From NCBI RefSeq assembly GCF_016123485.1, contig NZ_JADCKQ010000003.1, forward strand, positions 1-64,000: a stretch of DNA of 64,000 nt, written 5' to 3'. Positions 8,338 to 16,501 of the stretch are shown piece by piece (the stretch's first letter is position 1; each line of letters starts with the position of its first letter). This DNA is from Halocynthiibacter styelae (GTDB lineage: Bacteria > Pseudomonadota > Alphaproteobacteria > Rhodobacterales > Rhodobacteraceae). The notes beneath the pieces are model-generated. The model was not told the origin of the DNA, did not search any database, and saw nothing but the letters and a program-made list of their open reading frames with translations. The position numbers and the translations under genes were made by a program.

Positions 8338-9387
8338 ATGGCAATGGCAGATGTGACAATCTATGGCGCGGGAATTGCCGGGCTGACCCTTGCCTGGTGC
8401 TGTGTGCAACGCGGTGCGAAGGTTCAGATCTGGGATAAACGTGCGCCTGGCGCCGGGTCCAGTGGCGGGCTTGTCGGGGCGCTTGCCCCCCATGTGCCGG
8501 AAAACTGGAACCCGAAGAAAGCCTTTCAGTTTGAAAGCCTTATGATGGCGGAACCCTTCTGGGCCGAAATCGCCGCGGCGGCGGGGATGGATCCTGGCTA
8601 CAGCCGGTCCGGGCGTCTGCAACCGATTGCGGATGGTGCGGCTTTGCTTCTGGCGCGGTCACGCAAGGAAAACGCCAAAGTGCTTTGGGAAGGCCAGGCG
8701 CGCTGGGATGTGGTCCCGGCGGTTCAGGCCGGGGCCTGGGCACCGGACGCACCTGGCGGCTGGCTGATCCATGACACGCTGACCGCCCGTCTCAGCCCAC
8801 GCAAAGCCTGCGCGGCGCTGACGGCGGCGATCAGGGCAGAAGGTGGGGTGTTCCTGGGCCCGGATCAGGAACCAGAGCCAGAAGGCAAGGCGATCTACGC
8901 CACCGGATACGAAGGCCTGTTGGAACTGTCCGAGGTGTTTGAGAAACCTGTCGGCAATGGTGTGAAGGGTCAGGGGGCGCTTCTGAAATATGACGCAGGG
9001 GATGCGCCGCAACTGTTTTCAGATGGCGTCCATATTGTCCCACATGCCAATGGGACCGTCGCGATTGGCTCGACCTCAGAGCGTGAATTTGACAGCCCCG
9101 ACAGCACGGATGAACAACTTGAAACCGTGATTGAGAAAGCTCTGAATGCGGTGCCGGTTCTGCGCGGTGCAGAGGTGGTGGAGCGCTGGGCCGGGGTGAG
9201 GCCACGCGCGAAATCCCGTGCGCCGATGATTGGTGCTGTACCGGGCGCGCAGGATGTGTTTGTCAGCAACGGCGGCTTTAAGATCGGCTTTGGCATGGCC
9301 CCGAAGATCGCCACGATTATGGCGGATCTGGTGCTGGACGGCGTGGATAATATTCCTGATGATTTTCGGGTTGAGGCCAACCTTTAA
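8338..9387 (+). CDS. FAD-dependent oxidoreductase, MnmC C-terminal-half type
   Basis: A 349-residue flavoprotein of the DadA/MnmC2 type. The dinucleotide-binding motif is VTIYGAGIAGLTLAWCC at the N-terminus; SGGLVGALAPH, WAGVRPRAKSRAPMIGAVPG and the C-terminal NGGFKIGFGMAP match the MnmC oxidase half, which removes the carboxymethyl group from cmnm5s2U. It is divergent from mnmD with about 59 bases between the starts. Family knowledge plus the neighbour give the function; a more general amino-acid oxidase cannot be excluded. The stop codon overlaps that of the next gene. Confidence 0.8.
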   Translation: MAMADVTIYGAGIAGLTLAWCCVQRGAKVQIWDKRAPGAGSSGGLVGALAPHVPENWNPKKAFQFESLMMAEPFWAEIAAAAGMDPGYSRSGRLQPIADGAALLLARSRKENAKVLWEGQARWDVVPAVQAGAWAPDAPGGWLIHDTLTARLSPRKACAALTAAIRAEGGVFLGPDQEPEPEGKAIYATGYEGLLELSEVFEKPVGNGVKGQGALLKYDAGDAPQLFSDGVHIVPHANGTVAIGSTSEREFDSPDSTDEQLETVIEKALNAVPVLRGAEVVERWAGVRPRAKSRAPMIGAVPGAQDVFVSNGGFKIGFGMAPKIATIMADLVLDGVDNIPDDFRVEANL

Positions 9388-10190
9388 CGATACGTCGCGC
9401 TGGCTTCTACAATCAGGCGGCCATCTGCGCCACGGACCTGCCAGCAATCGGGGAACGCGCAGAAATCACCGGCCTCGCCCGCGAAGAACGGGGCAGAGTT
9501 GCGCCATTCAAATCTGGCCAATTCACCGGTCTCAGCCGCCATCTGCATCATGATCTGCGCCAGCAGCGGGCCATGTACCACGATACCGGGATAGCCTTCG
9601 ACCTCCTGCGCATAGGGTTTGTCGTAATGGATACGATGCCCGTTCAGGGTCAGGGCGGAATAGCGGAACAGGGTTGTGGGGCTGAAGCTTTGCGTGACCT
9701 TGCGGATCTCGTCCTGGCGGGCCTGTTTCAAAGGTGGTTTCGGGGCATCTGGTGCGGGATCTTCACGGAAGACAAGCACCTGGCGTTCTGTGACGCAAAG
9801 CTGGCCATCCTGTGAAATATCATGCCGCACCGTACAGAATCCCAGCGGGCCGGAGCGACCATCTTTCAACTGCACGTCTTCAACCACAGAGGTCTTCACC
9901 GCTTCCTGACCAATCAGCAATGGCGCATGAAATTCCAGCGCCCCGCTGGCCCACATGCGGCGCGGCAGGCCAAGATCCGGGATGAATTGGCCCTTTGCCG
10001 TATGCCCGTCACGGCCAAGCTGACCTTCCGGCAGAGGATCCCAGAAATAGATCTGATGCCAGAAGGCGGGCAGGGGGTCACCTGCTTTGGGGGGATTGCC
10101 TTCACATCCCAAAACCACATGCAGCGCCTTTGCGCGGGCAGGATCAAGCTGACAGTTCAGGCGGAGCGTTTTGCCGATATTTTGTTCCAT
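9384..10190 (-). CDS. MaoC-like / FAS1-type acyl-CoA dehydratase
   Basis: A 268-residue double hot-dog protein. The N-terminal half resembles the FAS1-like dehydratase domain, the C-terminal half carries HYDKPYAQEVEGYPGIVVHGPLLA, a MaoC-type hydratase core with its Asp/His pair. The family includes mesaconyl-C4-CoA and 3-methylfumaryl-CoA hydratases, acting on acyl-CoA double bonds; the substrate here is not decidable. Convergent with the FAD enzyme, the stop codons sharing the four bases TTAA at 9384-9387. Confidence 0.8.
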   Translation of the reverse strand: MEQNIGKTLRLNCQLDPARAKALHVVLGCEGNPPKAGDPLPAFWHQIYFWDPLPEGQLGRDGHTAKGQFIPDLGLPRRMWASGALEFHAPLLIGQEAVKTSVVEDVQLKDGRSGPLGFCTVRHDISQDGQLCVTERQVLVFREDPAPDAPKPPLKQARQDEIRKVTQSFSPTTLFRYSALTLNGHRIHYDKPYAQEVEGYPGIVVHGPLLAQIMMQMAAETGELARFEWRNSAPFFAGEAGDFCAFPDCWQVRGADGRLIVEASATYR

Positions 10191-10252
10191 AGGCGCAGCA
10201 TATGTCGCGTTGTCCGGATTGTCATTGTGCGATGTGCCGCTATTCTGAACCC

Positions 10253-10657
10253 ATGTCCGAGATACCTGAAATTACCGCCCTCGATCATCTGGTTCTGACG
10301 GTTGCCAGCCTGGAACGCACGATGGCCTTTTATCGGGACGTGCTGGGGATGGAGGTGGAAGAATTTCAGCCTGCGGATGGGTCCAGACGCTTTGCGCTGA
10401 AGTTCGGGGTGCAGAAGATCAACCTGCATCTGGCGGGGCAGGAATTTAGACCGCACGCAAAACGTCCAGGCCCGGGCACGGCGGATCTGTGTTTTCTGAG
10501 TGTCACAGATCTGAAGGCCTGGCAGGATCATCTGGACGCGCAGAGCATCACAATCGAAGAAGGCCCGCTGCGCCGCACGGGGGCAAGCAGGCCTTTGATG
10601 TCGATTTATATCCGTGATCCGGATGGAAACCTGATAGAGATTTCCAATCAGATTTAA
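10253..10657 (+). CDS. VOC-family (glyoxalase/dioxygenase fold) protein
   Basis: A protein of about 134 residues with the paired beta-alpha-beta-beta-beta units of the vicinal oxygen chelate fold. ALDHLVLTVASLERTMAFYR opens the first unit and IYIRDPDGNLIEISN closes the second; the His of LDHLV and the Glu of IEISN are metal-ligand candidates. The frame opens at 10202, but the ATG at 10253 fits the family start. Substrate unknown. Its stop overlaps that of the FMN reductase (TTAA, 10654-10657). Confidence 0.85.
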   Translation: MSEIPEITALDHLVLTVASLERTMAFYRDVLGMEVEEFQPADGSRRFALKFGVQKINLHLAGQEFRPHAKRPGPGTADLCFLSVTDLKAWQDHLDAQSITIEEGPLRRTGASRPLMSIYIRDPDGNLIEISNQI

Positions 10658-11193
10658 CGTGCTGCTTCGGCCTTCAGGGCGTCCATCAGGGCCGTCAGGG
10701 ATTTGGCATAGCGTTCATTTGTCAGCTGCCCGTTTTCATCAAATTCATTCATCGCGCCTGCGATTCCGATTTCGGGGCCAGTCAGCAGACGTGGCTGAAA
10801 TGGCGTCATCGCCAGGCGCAGGCTATAGGTGGCCCGCGCCCCGCCCGCACGACCCGCAGCGGCAGACACAATTGCAACCGGTTTACCTTGCCACGGGTTG
10901 CCTTCTGTACGGCTGACCCAGTCAAGCGCGTTTTTCAGAACACCGGACAGTGCCTGGTTATACTCGGGGGTGGAAATCACAACGGCATCTGCGGCAGCGA
11001 TCTGGTTGGCGAGGGTCTGAACACCAGCTGGAATACCATCGGCGGCTTCGACATCGCCGTCATAGAGCGGCACATTCAGATCGGCTTCGGTGAAGGTCGC
11101 GCCGGACAGGCGACCTGCTTCGCGGATCAGTTTGCGGTTAAAGGATTCTTTGCGCAGAGATCCGGAAATACCAAGAAGAGAAAAATCAGTCAT
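10654..11193 (-). CDS. NADPH-dependent FMN reductase family protein
   Basis: A 179-residue flavodoxin-fold protein. GISGSLRKESFNRKL (8-22) is the FMN-phosphate loop, and STPEYNQALSGVLKNALDW is the second signature of the chromate reductase/azoreductase-like family. It reduces flavins, quinones or metals with NAD(P)H in the cytosol. Its start codon is four bases from a perfect 13-base inverted repeat that contains the ribosome binding site, so its translation or transcription is probably regulated there. Confidence 0.9.
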   Translation of the reverse strand: MTDFSLLGISGSLRKESFNRKLIREAGRLSGATFTEADLNVPLYDGDVEAADGIPAGVQTLANQIAAADAVVISTPEYNQALSGVLKNALDWVSRTEGNPWQGKPVAIVSAAAGRAGGARATYSLRLAMTPFQPRLLTGPEIGIAGAMNEFDENGQLTNERYAKSLTALMDALKAEAAR

Positions 11194-11196
11194 ATC

Positions 11197-11261
11197 GGTT
11201 TACCTGTGCTGAGAGAGAGTAACGATGCTCAGCATGAACGGGTTGAGCGCACAGGTAAACC
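11197..11261 (-). promoter_or_regulatory. 13-base inverted repeat covering the FMN reductase ribosome binding site
   Basis: GGTTTACCTGTGC (11197-11209) and GCACAGGTAAACC (11249-11261) are perfectly complementary, with a 39-base spacer that holds a second repeat (GCTGAG/CTCAGC). In the minus-strand mRNA the proximal arm contains AGGTAAACC a few bases before the ATG, so pairing of the arms would hide the ribosome binding site. It could equally be a DNA operator. Confidence 0.7.
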
Positions 11262-11307
11262 TTTCCGTGAGGACAGCTATTGCGCTGTCACGCACAGAAG
11301 TTGCGTC

Positions 11308-11712
11308 TTATGAGGCAATCGGCGTGCAGGTGCCGTGTTCTTCCCCGAACAACGCACCGCCATAGCTGACTTCAAATTTACCAGTGTCCATATGGACCGT
11401 CAGATTGATGGATGAATTGTTGTTTACATAGACATAGCTGACGGTGGTCAGGCCGGAAAAGATCATGACTTCTTTTTCTTCATCATTCATCGCATAGGTG
11501 CCGACTTCTTCGCCAGCATTCTGATGGACTGTGAAGACATGGGTCGAGTCCTTTTCCGAGATGCACTCGTAATGATGCCCTTCTTGTAGCTCGTCTGTAA
11601 GATGATGTTCGACTGCAGCGCCGTGTTCATTCAGGATGATTTCTTCGGCAGTACCAAAGGCCGGGCTGAAGGTTGGCAGAGTTCCTAACAGCAAGAAAAA
11701 TGCGCGTTTCAT
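11308..11712 (-). CDS. Unknown small secreted protein
   Basis: About 134 residues starting at MKRAFFLLLGTLPTFSPAFG, a signal peptide with cleavage near residue 20; the frame opens earlier at 11754, but this ATG gives the signal peptide a normal start. The mature part is acidic with three His-Glu-rich patches and two Cys (YECISEK and HGTCTPIAS) that could form a disulfide. I do not recognise the family. Likely periplasmic. It is divergent from a lipoprotein gene across about 200 bases. Confidence 0.65.
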   Translation of the reverse strand: MKRAFFLLLGTLPTFSPAFGTAEEIILNEHGAAVEHHLTDELQEGHHYECISEKDSTHVFTVHQNAGEEVGTYAMNDEEKEVMIFSGLTTVSYVYVNNNSSINLTVHMDTGKFEVSYGGALFGEEHGTCTPIAS

Positions 11713-11762
11713 GTGTTTCCTCTTTAAAGTTACGATAACGACCCCGAAGGGCATGAACCTGT

Positions 11763-11794
11763 TAAGTGGACTGGTTATTTTGAAATACCACTTA
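11763..11794. promoter_or_regulatory. Inverted repeat in a divergent promoter region
   Basis: TAAGTGG (11763-11769) and CCACTTA (11788-11794) flank a nested TATTT-TG-AAATA. It lies between the divergent secreted-protein and lipoprotein genes, about 50 bases before the first. An operator is plausible; no regulator is identified. Confidence 0.4.
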
Positions 11795-11921
11795 GGGTTG
11801 ATGTGTTAGTGATAGAATGCGTCAAAGTTGTGATGCCTTTGAATTAAATCTGATTGCTTAACCAGTTATTAACAGGCCCGTGGGCAGGTTCGGTCAGGCC
11901 AGATCAGAGGTTGCGCGAAAA

Positions 11922-12230
11922 ATGTCTTTAAAATTCCGTATGATGATATGTCTTCTGTGCTTGCACGTGATTGCGGCCTGTTCGGGGCCTGGCGTGCAGA
12001 TGACAGGTGTTCAGGGGCAGAAAGTGACGGTGCAGGGTTCAGCTTTCACCGTCTATACCCGTGGCGATCACGCACAGGCCGTACGCACCGGGTTTGAATT
12101 TCCCGCACGCATCAGCGATATTTTCCCTAAGGCTGCCATCGCGATTGAACAGGTTTCGGGCTGTTCGGTGCGCCCATCCGGCATGTCGGGCGATGCGGCC
12201 CTGATCCGGGCAAAGCTGGATTGTGGCTGA
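11922..12230 (+). CDS. Unknown small lipoprotein
   Basis: About 102 residues from MSLKFRMMICLLCLHVIAAC, a lipoprotein signal with lipobox VIAAC; an in-frame start at 11880 would add 14 residues without benefit. The mature domain (about 80 residues) contains two Cys (SGCSVRPSG and the C-terminal KLDCG), probably a disulfide. Family not recognised. Its stop codon abuts the stop of the convergent GNAT gene with no base between. Confidence 0.65.
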   Translation: MSLKFRMMICLLCLHVIAACSGPGVQMTGVQGQKVTVQGSAFTVYTRGDHAQAVRTGFEFPARISDIFPKAAIAIEQVSGCSVRPSGMSGDAALIRAKLDCG

Positions 12231-12683
12231 CTACAGCTGCTTTTCCATAAACAGGCTGATCGGATCGTCCGGATAGTCACCAAATGGCCCGCGATAAGTA
12301 TAGCCGTGGTTTTCATATAGCTTATGTGCGGGTTTCAGGGCGTCGCCGGTTTCAAGGCGGATCACCGGCAGGTTCAGATCACGTGCTGCCTTGTCAATAT
12401 AGTCCAGCAGATGCTGACCCAGCTTCAGGCCACGGGCGGCGGGATCGACAAACATTGACTTCAATTCACCATAGCCACCCTTCACCGCAAGCGCAGCACA
12501 GCCCCGGATGTCACCATCTACCCGTACAACACAGAAATGCACCGATGGAACGCAGAGATCATCTATCGACAGATAATGGTTACTTTCCGCTGGGAACAAC
12601 TCCTGCATCAGGGCATGGCTTTGTTGCAGAAGGGCGGTTGCAGCAGGATCGCGGGGATCACCAGGTTCAACGGTAATGGTCAT
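12231..12683 (-). CDS. GNAT-family N-acetyltransferase
   Basis: About 150 residues with the GNAT fold. The acetyl-CoA-binding motif is seen in ELKSMFVDPAARGLKLGQ (R/Q-x-x-G-x-G/A-like) and the family end in LYENHGYTYRGPF. It acetylates an amino group of a small molecule or protein; the target is unknown. I chose the ATG at 12683 (MTITVEPGD) because AAGGAGAC precedes it; the longer frame to 12731 lacks such a site. Confidence 0.85.
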   Translation of the reverse strand: MTITVEPGDPRDPAATALLQQSHALMQELFPAESNHYLSIDDLCVPSVHFCVVRVDGDIRGCAALAVKGGYGELKSMFVDPAARGLKLGQHLLDYIDKAARDLNLPVIRLETGDALKPAHKLYENHGYTYRGPFGDYPDDPISLFMEKQL

Positions 12684-12909
12684 GTCTGTCTCCTTCACTC
12701 TGATCTGGCGCTTTTCCCTGGCCTGCTGCAACGCAATTCATCTGGCTTGCACAATATTCAGGCACGGCGATCTTAAACCGCAGGTGGTGCATTTGTCAGA
12801 TTCCTGTGGATGAATTGCACCAGGAGAGGGATGGACAGGGTTTAAGCGTTGACTCAAACCTGCTGCGTTCACAAGCTTGCACACCATTAGAATCATAATC
12901 AGGCAGAAT

Positions 12910-15900
12910 TTGCAGTTTTCGCGATTAAAACTGAACGGCTTTAAAAGCTTCGTTGATCCGACAGAACTTCTGATTCAGGAAGGGCTGACTGGTGTCGTGG
13001 GGCCAAATGGCTGTGGCAAATCCAATCTGCTGGAAGCTTTGCGCTGGGTCATGGGGGAAAACCGTCCGTCCGCCATGCGCGGCGGCGGTATGGAGGATGT
13101 GATCTTTGCCGGTGCATCCACCCGGCCCGCCCGCAACTTTGCCGAAGTTGTTCTGCACATTGATAACGGGGAACGTCTTGCCCCCGCCGGGTTCAACGAT
13201 GAGGATACCCTGGAAGTCACCCGCCGGATTACGCGGGATGCGGGCAGTGCTTATAAAGCCAACACCAAAGATGTGCGGGCCCGCGATATTCAGATGTTGT
13301 TTGCGGATGCGTCGACCGGTTCGCATTCCCCGGCACTTGTGCGTCAGGGTCAGATTGCGCAACTGATCAACTCAAAACCCAAGGCGCGCCGTCGTATCCT
13401 TGAAGAAGCCGCCGGGATTTCCGGCCTGTATCAGCGCCGCCATGAGGCAGAGCTGAAACTGAAGGGTGCAGAAACCAACCTGACCCGCGTGGATGACGTG
13501 ATTGATCAGCTTGCGGCGCAACTGTCAACGCTGGCCCGCCAGGCGCGTCAGGCCGAACGCTATCGCACCATCGGCACAGAACTGCGTAAGGCTGAGGGCA
13601 TGCTTTTGTTCCGTCGCTGGAGAGAAGCAGATGAGGCCCGCCTGGTTGCGGATGAACAATTGCGCGAAGCCACGGTTCTGGCGTCAAAGGCGGAACTTCA
13701 GGTGCGTGAACAGGTGAAGGCGCGGGAAGTGGCAGAAGCCGCCCTGCCACCCCTGCGCGAAGAAGAAGCGATTGCAGCGGCGCTGTTGCAACGGCTGACC
13801 GTGCAGCGTGATACGTTGAACGACCAGGAAGCCTCTGCGCGGCAGATGATTGAACGGCTTGAGGGTCGGATTGAACAGCTGGCCCGGGATAAGGACCGTG
13901 AAAACGGGCTGAACCGGGATGCGGGCGAAACGGTTGAACGCCTGGAATGGGAACAAGATCAGATCGCAAAGGCCACGGAAGGCCATGAAGAAAAACTGTA
14001 TATCGCGGAAGATCAAAGCCGCGAAGGTGCATCTATTTTGCAGGAACGCGAAGATGATCTTGCGCAACTGACCGAAGATGTGGCCCGGCTTGCCGCGCGT
14101 CACCAGTCTGCGCATCGTCTGTTGGAAGACACCCGCAAAACCCTGATGAAGAACGAAGCCGACGCGCAGCGCGCCCGTCAGGATGTGGCGCTGTCGACAG
14201 ATGCAGAGGTTCAGGCGCGCGACGCTCTGGATGCCGCGATGGAAGCATCCGAGGCCGCGCGCGAAGCTGCGGAAGAGGCGGAAGTTGCGTTGGCGGAAGC
14301 TGACGAAGCGCGCGAGGTTGCTCAGGAACAGGAAGGTGATGCCCGCTCCGCACGATCTGAGGCTGAAGGCGAAGCCAATGCCCTGCGGGCCGAAGTTGCC
14401 GCACTGACGCGGCTTGTGGAACGGGATGCGTCTGAACATGGTCAATTGCTGGATGCGGTGAAGGTTGCAGATGGTTTTGAAGCTGCGCTGGGCGCGGCTT
14501 TGGCGGATGATCTGAAAGCACCTGAAATCACGGGTGATGATGCATCCGGCTGGGCGCAAATGCCGGGCTATGACACGGCGCAGGCTTTGCCTGATGGGGT
14601 TGTGCCGCTTGCGCCGCATGTCACCGTGCCCGCGGTGCTTAACCGTCGGATTGCCCAGGTGGGACTTGTGACCGCTGAAGACGGGCGACGCCTGCAATCT
14701 GCCCTTAAACCTGGTCAACGTCTGGTCAGTCGTGAAGGCGATCTCTGGCGTTGGGATGGGTTCCGTCTGGGCGCGGAAGATGCACCGTCCGCGGCGGCGA
14801 TGCGTTTGCAGCAGCTCAACCGTCTGGCGGAACTGAAAGGCAACCTGGAAGAGGCCACTGCACGCGCGGAAAAAGCGGCGCAGGCCCATGAGGATCTGAC
14901 ACGCCTTCTGTCACAACGTGCGGAAGCTGACCGCGCCGCGCGAGAGGCGCGCAAAATGGCGGATCGGTCCATGGCGGATGCGACGCGGGCGATGTCTTTT
15001 GCCGAAGCAGAACTTTCGATTTCCAGTGGTAAGCTGGAAAGTCTGGGTCTGGCGGTGGCACGCTTTGAAGAAGAAGCCATGGCCGCGCGTCATGCCGTGC
15101 AGGAAGCTGAAGAACAGGTTGCCGGGTTGGGTGATCTGGATGCGGCGCGGGCCTCGGTTGAAGACGTGAAAATGACGGTAGAAGCCGCACGGATGACGAT
15201 GATGTCAAAGCGGTCTGCCTATGATGAACTTCGCCGTGAAGGTGAAACCCGTCTGAAGCGCCGTCAGGAAATCACCAAGGAAATCTCCGGCTGGAAACAC
15301 CGTCTGGCGACGGCTGAAAAGCAGTTGCATGAGATTGATGAACGCCGCGAAAAGGCCGAAGCAGAACTGGTTGAGGCTGTCGCCGCACCGGGTGAGCTGG
15401 CCGAGAAACGCGAAGAACTGACCGATGCGATTGAAGACGCGATGGAGCGCCGCGCAGAAGCCGGGGATCGTCTGGCCGAAGGCGAAACTGCCCTGCGCGA
15501 AGCAGCAGAATCCGAGCGCACATCTGAACGCACAGCATCTGAAGCCCGCGAAACCCGCGCCCGTGGCGAAGCCCGTGCCGAGGCCGCCCGCGAAGCGGTG
15601 CAGCACGCGCAGGAACGCATTGACGAAGATCTGGAATGCACACCTCAGGACCTGCTGGAAACGCTTGAAGTGGACCCGGATCAGATGCCGGGCATGGAAA
15701 ACCTTGAAGCCGATGTAAACCGTCTGAAACGCCAGCGCGATTCCCTGGGGGCTGTGAACCTGCGCGCGGAAGAAGATAGCCGCGAAGTGCGTGAAGAACA
15801 TGAAGCCCTGCTGACAGAAAAGACTGATCTGGAAGAGGCGATCAAAGCCCTGCGGTCCGGTATTGCCAGCCTGAACAAAGAGGGGCGCGAACGCCTGTTG

Positions 15901-16365
15901 GCGGCTTTTGATCAGGTGAATTCAAACTTCTCTGTGCTGTTCACCCATCTGTTTGGCGGTGGTGAGGCAAAACTTGTGCTGGTAGAAAGTGATGACCCGC
16001 TGGAAGCCGGACTTGAGATCATGTGTCAGCCGCCGGGCAAAAAACTGTCGACACTGTCGCTGCTGTCCGGTGGGGAACAGACCCTGACCGCCATGGCGCT
16101 GATCTTTGCGGTGTTCCTGGCGAACCCGGCGCCGATCTGTGTGCTGGACGAGGTCGACGCGCCGCTGGATGATGCGAACGTCACGCGATTCTGTGATCTG
16201 CTGGATGAAATGTGCCGCCGCACAAAAACCCGCTTTCTGATCATCACCCACCACGCGGTGACAATGGCGCGTATGGATCGTCTGTTTGGTGTGACTATGG
16301 CGGAACAGGGTGTCAGTCAGCTTGTGTCGGTCGATCTGAAGAAGGCCGAAAGCCTGGTTGCGTGA
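12910..16365 (+). CDS. smc: Chromosome segregation protein SMC
   Basis: The SMC ATPase of bacterial condensin, which extrudes and aligns chromosomal DNA. I chose the TTG at 12910 (QFSRLKLNGFKSF follows), giving 1151 residues, the usual length in this order; a frame-open ATG at 12877 adds 11 odd residues. Walker A is GPNGCGKSN (about 31-39), two coiled coils of several hundred residues flank a hinge near 490-640, LSGGEQTL is near 1050 and Walker B is VLDEVDAPLDD. Transcribed alone; repeat copy C follows the stop. The ScpA/ScpB partners are not in the window. Confidence 0.96.
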   Translation: MQFSRLKLNGFKSFVDPTELLIQEGLTGVVGPNGCGKSNLLEALRWVMGENRPSAMRGGGMEDVIFAGASTRPARNFAEVVLHIDNGERLAPAGFNDEDTLEVTRRITRDAGSAYKANTKDVRARDIQMLFADASTGSHSPALVRQGQIAQLINSKPKARRRILEEAAGISGLYQRRHEAELKLKGAETNLTRVDDVIDQLAAQLSTLARQARQAERYRTIGTELRKAEGMLLFRRWREADEARLVADEQLREATVLASKAELQVREQVKAREVAEAALPPLREEEAIAAALLQRLTVQRDTLNDQEASARQMIERLEGRIEQLARDKDRENGLNRDAGETVERLEWEQDQIAKATEGHEEKLYIAEDQSREGASILQEREDDLAQLTEDVARLAARHQSAHRLLEDTRKTLMKNEADAQRARQDVALSTDAEVQARDALDAAMEASEAAREAAEEAEVALAEADEAREVAQEQEGDARSARSEAEGEANALRAEVAALTRLVERDASEHGQLLDAVKVADGFEAALGAALADDLKAPEITGDDASGWAQMPGYDTAQALPDGVVPLAPHVTVPAVLNRRIAQVGLVTAEDGRRLQSALKPGQRLVSREGDLWRWDGFRLGAEDAPSAAAMRLQQLNRLAELKGNLEEATARAEKAAQAHEDLTRLLSQRAEADRAAREARKMADRSMADATRAMSFAEAELSISSGKLESLGLAVARFEEEAMAARHAVQEAEEQVAGLGDLDAARASVEDVKMTVEAARMTMMSKRSAYDELRREGETRLKRRQEITKEISGWKHRLATAEKQLHEIDERREKAEAELVEAVAAPGELAEKREELTDAIEDAMERRAEAGDRLAEGETALREAAESERTSERTASEARETRARGEARAEAAREAVQHAQERIDEDLECTPQDLLETLEVDPDQMPGMENLEADVNRLKRQRDSLGAVNLRAEEDSREVREEHEALLTEKTDLEEAIKALRSGIASLNKEGRERLLAAFDQVNSNFSVLFTHLFGGGEAKLVLVESDDPLEAGLEIMCQPPGKKLSTLSLLSGGEQTLTAMALIFAVFLANPAPICVLDEVDAPLDDANVTRFCDLLDEMCRRTKTRFLIITHHAVTMARMDRLFGVTMAEQGVSQLVSVDLKKAESLVA

Positions 16366-16369
16366 TCAG

Positions 16370-16473
16370 GCCGGGGGCCAGCCCCCCAAGGCTCCGCCGG
16401 TTCACCAGCGAAACTGTCCCCCGGACAGTTTCCTGGAAGCTGGTTCACCCCGGAGTACTTTTGGCAAGATGAA
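16370..16473 (+). repeat. Intergenic GGGGCTGGCCCC repeat, copy C
   Basis: Begins four bases after the smc stop with GGGGGC-CA-GCCCCC (16373-16386), then a perfect hairpin GAAACTGTCC-CCC-GGACAGTTTC (16410-16432), and ends with CCCCGGAGTACTTTTGGCAA then GATGAAG. The insert resembles that of copy B (GTTTCCTGG). It separates smc from the convergent mltB-like gene and may act as a terminator. Confidence 0.75.
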
Positions 16474-16501
16474 GGGGCGGCGTTGCACCGCCCCGATCTT
16501 T

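Noticed and set aside
12772-12846. CTTAAACC/GGTTTAAG eight-base repeat upstream of smc
   Set aside because: Sixty bases apart and short; could easily be chance.
13684-14889. A 401-codon open frame antisense to smc
   Set aside because: It lies opposite the SMC coiled-coil coding region, whose codon bias leaves antisense frames open; no start signal or family resemblance.
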